Below are positions 22,206 to 24,843 of a DNA stretch of 24,843 nucleotides, one piece after another; within the stretch, counting starts at the first letter, position 1, and each line of letters starts with the position of its first letter. A model generated the notes under the pieces. That model saw only the letters and a list, made by a program, of their open reading frames with translations, had not been told where the DNA came from and did not search any database. A program made the translations under genes and the position numbers. This stretch comes from JAIBJP01 sp035639875. GTDB lineage: Bacteria > Actinomycetota > Thermoleophilia > Gaiellales > Gaiellaceae. The stretch lies in assembly GCA_035639875.1 (NCBI GenBank), contig DASQXE010000134.1:1-24843 (forward strand), read 5' to 3'.

Positions 22206-23729
22206 ATGAGACGGTTCTTTGTGCTGACCGCGATCCTGGCAGGCGGCTTGCTGTTGCTGGCTCCCGCCGCAGGCGCGCGCAATCCAGGCGGCCGCGACTA
22301 CGGCGGCGCGATCTTCTCGGCCGGGGTCTCGGGCACCGACGGTACGCGGACGACTCATACCGCGTCTACGACGTTTCTCAACGCGCTCTTCAGGGTCTCC
22401 GACGACAGTGGCCTGCCAGACACGCTCGCGTCGTGGGAGCTGAACCAGAGCGGGCGGGCATTCATCAACTCGGAGACGGAGCCGTGGCTGGACGTCAATC
22501 CGTCGAACGCAATGAATCTCGTCGGCTTCTTCCAGGAGGACCGGTGGTCGACCGGCGGCGCGCGCAACGTCACGTTCGCTACCTCGATGGACGGCGGCGG
22601 CACGTGGACGAACATCCCCGCGCCCGGCCTCACGCGTCATTACGGCGGCCCGTACGAGCGGGCAACGGACCCATGGGTGGAGTTCGGGCCAGGCAATCGC
22701 GTCTACGCCACGGATCTAGCCTTCGACGACACGAGTCCCGCGAGCGGCATATTCGTCCACGTTTCGACGGACGGCGGCCAGACGTGGAGCGCCCCGATCG
22801 CGCTCAAGACGGAAAGCGACTTCGCGTTCTTCAACGACCGCAACTCGCTCGCCGTCGACGACTTCCCCGGCAGCCCGTTCTACGGCAGCGTCTACGTCGG
22901 CTGGGATCGCCTGGCGAGCAAAGGCCCCGGATACGCGTACACGGGAGACGGGCTCGTCGCGTACTCGCGCAATGGGTTCAACTACACGAACGTCCGCGCC
23001 GTGCCAACCGGAAACAACGAGCAGACGCTGACGAACTTGCCCGTCGTGGAGCCCGACGGCACCGTCGTGCTCGTCGGGACGTACTACCAGAACCAGGCGT
23101 TCAACAAGAACGGCGGCAAGTTCTTCGTCACGCGCTCCTCGAACGGCGGCGTCTCCTGGGACCCGGTCAGCTTCCCGTTTGACGAGAAGCCGGTCGGCAT
23201 CCCCGGTATCCGCGTCGGCGACGGGGTTCCGAACGCAACTGTGGATCGCGGGGACGGGAAGCTGTACGCGGTCTGGGAAGACTCGCGTTTCTCGGGCGGG
23301 AAGCGCGACGACATCCTCCTGACGTCGTCGACGGATCAAGGACGGACGTGGTCGGCACCCGTGAAGGTGAACGACACTCCGCTCGAGGACCAGGGCGCAT
23401 TTACGCCGACCGTGAAGGTCGACTCGAACGGCCGTGTTGGAGTCCTCTACTACGACCTACGAGACGATGTCTCCGCGAGAGACGGCACGTTCACGACCAC
23501 CGAGTGGATCGCCTTCTCGACCGACGGCGGCCAGACGTTCGCGCCCAGCCGCCGCGTCGCGCCGGACTTCGACCATGCAGCGGCCGCCTTCGCTGGCGGG
23601 TTCTTCCTAGGCGACTACCAGGGCCTCGGCGTGAGCGGCACGAAGTTCCTGCCCTTCTTCGGAGCGACGCTCGAGCCGCAGGCAGACGGACGCATCGGCT
23701 CGGACATCTTCTTCACGAAGGTCAGGTAG
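22206..23729 (+). CDS. Secreted Asp-box (BNR) repeat protein, sialidase/beta-propeller fold
   Basis: A 507-residue exported protein. It has a Sec signal peptide (MRRFFVLTAILAGGLLLLAP, likely cleaved after AGA near residue 24) and five Asp-box motifs: SMDGGGTW (127), STDGGQTW (187), SSNGGVSW (311), STDQGRTW (375) and STDGGQTF (438). These mark a six-bladed beta-propeller as in exo-sialidases. I could not identify the sialidase catalytic Arg triad with confidence, so glycosidase activity is not assured; many such proteins have other or unknown roles. There is no anchor or dockerin. I chose ATG 22206 because a strong ribosome binding site, GAAGGAGGGG (22191-22200), and the signal peptide begin there. 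Confidence 0.85.
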   Translation: MRRFFVLTAILAGGLLLLAPAAGARNPGGRDYGGAIFSAGVSGTDGTRTTHTASTTFLNALFRVSDDSGLPDTLASWELNQSGRAFINSETEPWLDVNPSNAMNLVGFFQEDRWSTGGARNVTFATSMDGGGTWTNIPAPGLTRHYGGPYERATDPWVEFGPGNRVYATDLAFDDTSPASGIFVHVSTDGGQTWSAPIALKTESDFAFFNDRNSLAVDDFPGSPFYGSVYVGWDRLASKGPGYAYTGDGLVAYSRNGFNYTNVRAVPTGNNEQTLTNLPVVEPDGTVVLVGTYYQNQAFNKNGGKFFVTRSSNGGVSWDPVSFPFDEKPVGIPGIRVGDGVPNATVDRGDGKLYAVWEDSRFSGGKRDDILLTSSTDQGRTWSAPVKVNDTPLEDQGAFTPTVKVDSNGRVGVLYYDLRDDVSARDGTFTTTEWIAFSTDGGQTFAPSRRVAPDFDHAAAAFAGGFFLGDYQGLGVSGTKFLPFFGATLEPQADGRIGSDIFFTKVR

Positions 23730-23750
23730 GGCTGCGGACCGGACGGGGCT

Positions 23751-24843
23751 CTAGCCGCGGATAACGGCTAGGGCCTCGTCCCGCTTGCGCTCCATCAGGT
23801 CGCTGTCGAGCGCCTCCAGGTTGAGGCGGAGGAGCGGCTCCGTGTTCGAGGGTCGGACGTTCATGTGCCAGTCCTTCGCCGTGACGGAGATGCCGTCCAG
23901 ATGCGAAATCTCGCCCTCGGCCGCGAAGTGCTCCTTCAACTCCTGGAGCTTGAGCGCGACATCGGCGACCGGCGTGTTGAGCTCACCCGTGAGGAAATAG
24001 CGCTCGCGGAAGGGCCGGAGGATCTCGGAAAGCGGCGTACCTTGCTTAGAGACGAGCTCCAGCATGAGGAGCGCCGGGATCGTCCCCGAGTCAGCCTGGT
24101 GAAAATCGCGGAAGTAGTAGTGGCCGGAGACCTCACCGCCGAATAAGGCATGTTCCTCGCGCATCCGATGCTTGATGAAGGCGTGTCCCACGCGGTTGAC
24201 GAGTGGGACGCCGCCCGCGCGCTCGACGGTTTGGGGAACGGCCCAGCTCGCGCGAACGTCGAAGATGATCTTCGCACCCGGCTCCTTCTCGAGCATGGCG
24301 TGGGCGAGGAGAGCGGTGACGAAGTCCCCGGGGACGAACTCACCGCTGTCGTCGACGAAGAAGCAGCGATCGGCGTCGCCGTCGAAGGCGATTCCGAGGT
24401 CAGCCTTTTCGTCGACCACCTTCGCGACGATGAACTCGCGGTTCTCGGGGAGAAGTGGATTCGGCTCGTGATTGGGAAAGTTGCCGTCAGGCTCGAAGAA
24501 ACAACGAACAGCCTGGATGGGAAGGCGCTCGAGGATCGGCGGCAGCATCGCGCCGGCCATCCCGTTGGCAGCGTCGATGACGACGCGTAGCGGCTGCACT
24601 TGCTCCGGCTCGATGAACGACAGCACCTTGTCGACGAAGGCCGGGTAGACGTCGGCCTTTTCGGCCATGGCGGGGCCTGGCCCCGTCCTGTCTCCTTCAG
24701 CCATGGCCGGGGTCTGACCCCGGTCATGTCCCAAAACGGCAAGGGCACGGTCGCGGATGTCGAGGAGGCCCGAGTCGCCCCCGACGGGCAGCGCCCCGCG
24801 GCGCACGATCTTCATCCCCGTGTACTCCTTCGGGTTGTGCGAC
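23751..24843 (-). CDS. manB: Phosphomannomutase/phosphoglucomutase, 5' truncated by the window edge
   Basis: This is the last ~364 residues of an alpha-D-phosphohexomutase, which interconverts hexose 1- and 6-phosphates for nucleotide-sugar synthesis. The frame is open to the window end, where SHNPKEYTG carries the catalytic phosphoserine, so the Met at 24815 is internal. Other motifs are the metal-binding DGDADR (24366-24383), the sugar-binding loop GGEVSGHYYF and the phosphate-binding RPSNTEPLLRL. Between LAVLG and KADVYPAFV lies an unusual insert containing PAMAE twice, encoded by a pair of palindromic repeats. PMM versus PGM specificity cannot be decided. It converges on the Asp-box gene with a 21-base gap. 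Confidence 0.92.
   Translation of the reverse strand, partial: SHNPKEYTGMKIVRRGALPVGGDSGLLDIRDRALAVLGHDRGQTPAMAEGDRTGPGPAMAEKADVYPAFVDKVLSFIEPEQVQPLRVVIDAANGMAGAMLPPILERLPIQAVRCFFEPDGNFPNHEPNPLLPENREFIVAKVVDEKADLGIAFDGDADRCFFVDDSGEFVPGDFVTALLAHAMLEKEPGAKIIFDVRASWAVPQTVERAGGVPLVNRVGHAFIKHRMREEHALFGGEVSGHYYFRDFHQADSGTIPALLMLELVSKQGTPLSEILRPFRERYFLTGELNTPVADVALKLQELKEHFAAEGEISHLDGISVTAKDWHMNVRPSNTEPLLRLNLEALDSDLMERKRDEALAVIRG
24661..24732. repeat. Tandem REP-like palindromic repeats inside the phosphomannomutase gene
   Basis: Two ~35-36-base direct repeats (24661-24695 and 24697-24732) begin with TCrGCCATGGC and each contain a palindrome. Copy B is a 27-base inverted repeat (24702-24728) with 13-base arms, CATGGCCGGGGTC around a central T, with one mismatch. 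Copy A has the perfect CGGGGCC-T-GGCCCCG (24671-24685). The block is 72 bases long, a multiple of three, and keeps the reading frame. Confidence 0.8.

Noticed and set aside
1..24843. CRISPR array, insertion sequence, prophage or plasmid functions
   Set aside because: No regularly spaced identical repeats with unique spacers, no transposase, integrase or phage structural genes were found. The relA-tail copies are too few and too diverged to be CRISPR repeats.

Overview
The window is GC-rich, gene-dense bacterial DNA. Three things suggest an actinobacterium: the yebC-ruvC-ruvA-ruvB and recJ/relA neighbourhood, the NarL-type two-component pair facing an ABC exporter, and frequent GTG starts with apparently leaderless promoters. 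A deep lineage such as Thermoleophilia/Gaiellales is my guess from protein flavour only; no marker here settles it. Most of the window is ordinary chromosomal housekeeping DNA. I see no prophage, insertion sequence or CRISPR array.

Layout. (1) 1-3094: the 3' end of a permease with a His-rich tail, a zinc-uptake operon znuA-znuC-znuB on the minus strand, and a divergent Fur-family repressor (zur). znuA and zur share a tiny promoter region carrying a Zur-box-like palindrome. (2) 3099-6830: a NarL-type response regulator and histidine kinase (minus) opposite a two-gene ABC exporter (plus). (3) 6831-7760: a structured intergenic stretch ending in an intrinsic terminator, a YjbQ-family gene (minus), and a tRNA with a CAT anticodon. 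(4) 7764-11775: a 2OG-Fe(II) oxygenase 5 nt behind the tRNA, a fused homocysteine methyltransferase/methylenetetrahydrofolate reductase, and pdxS-pdxT for PLP synthesis. (5) 11762-19534: yebC, a small unknown gene, ruvC-ruvA-ruvB, an unknown gene on the minus strand, recJ and a bifunctional rel gene, covering recombination, repair and the stringent response. (6) 19535-22023: a repeat-rich non-coding stretch, a membrane diguanylate cyclase, and a minus-strand pair of a thioesterase and a GAF protein related to free-methionine-sulfoxide reductase. (7) 22206-24843: a secreted Asp-box (sialidase-fold) protein and the 3' part of a phosphomannomutase gene.

No obvious new multi-gene system is present. 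The most unusual signals are small. Downstream of relA there are two further copies of the codons for its last eight residues and stop, differing from the first only at synonymous sites. A 72-nt in-frame pair of REP-like palindromic repeats lies inside the phosphomannomutase gene. A -10-like hexamer recurs 6-9 nt before many start codons, which suggests widespread leaderless transcription. A tRNA sits so close to the next gene that its 3' maturation would create a nearly leaderless mRNA.
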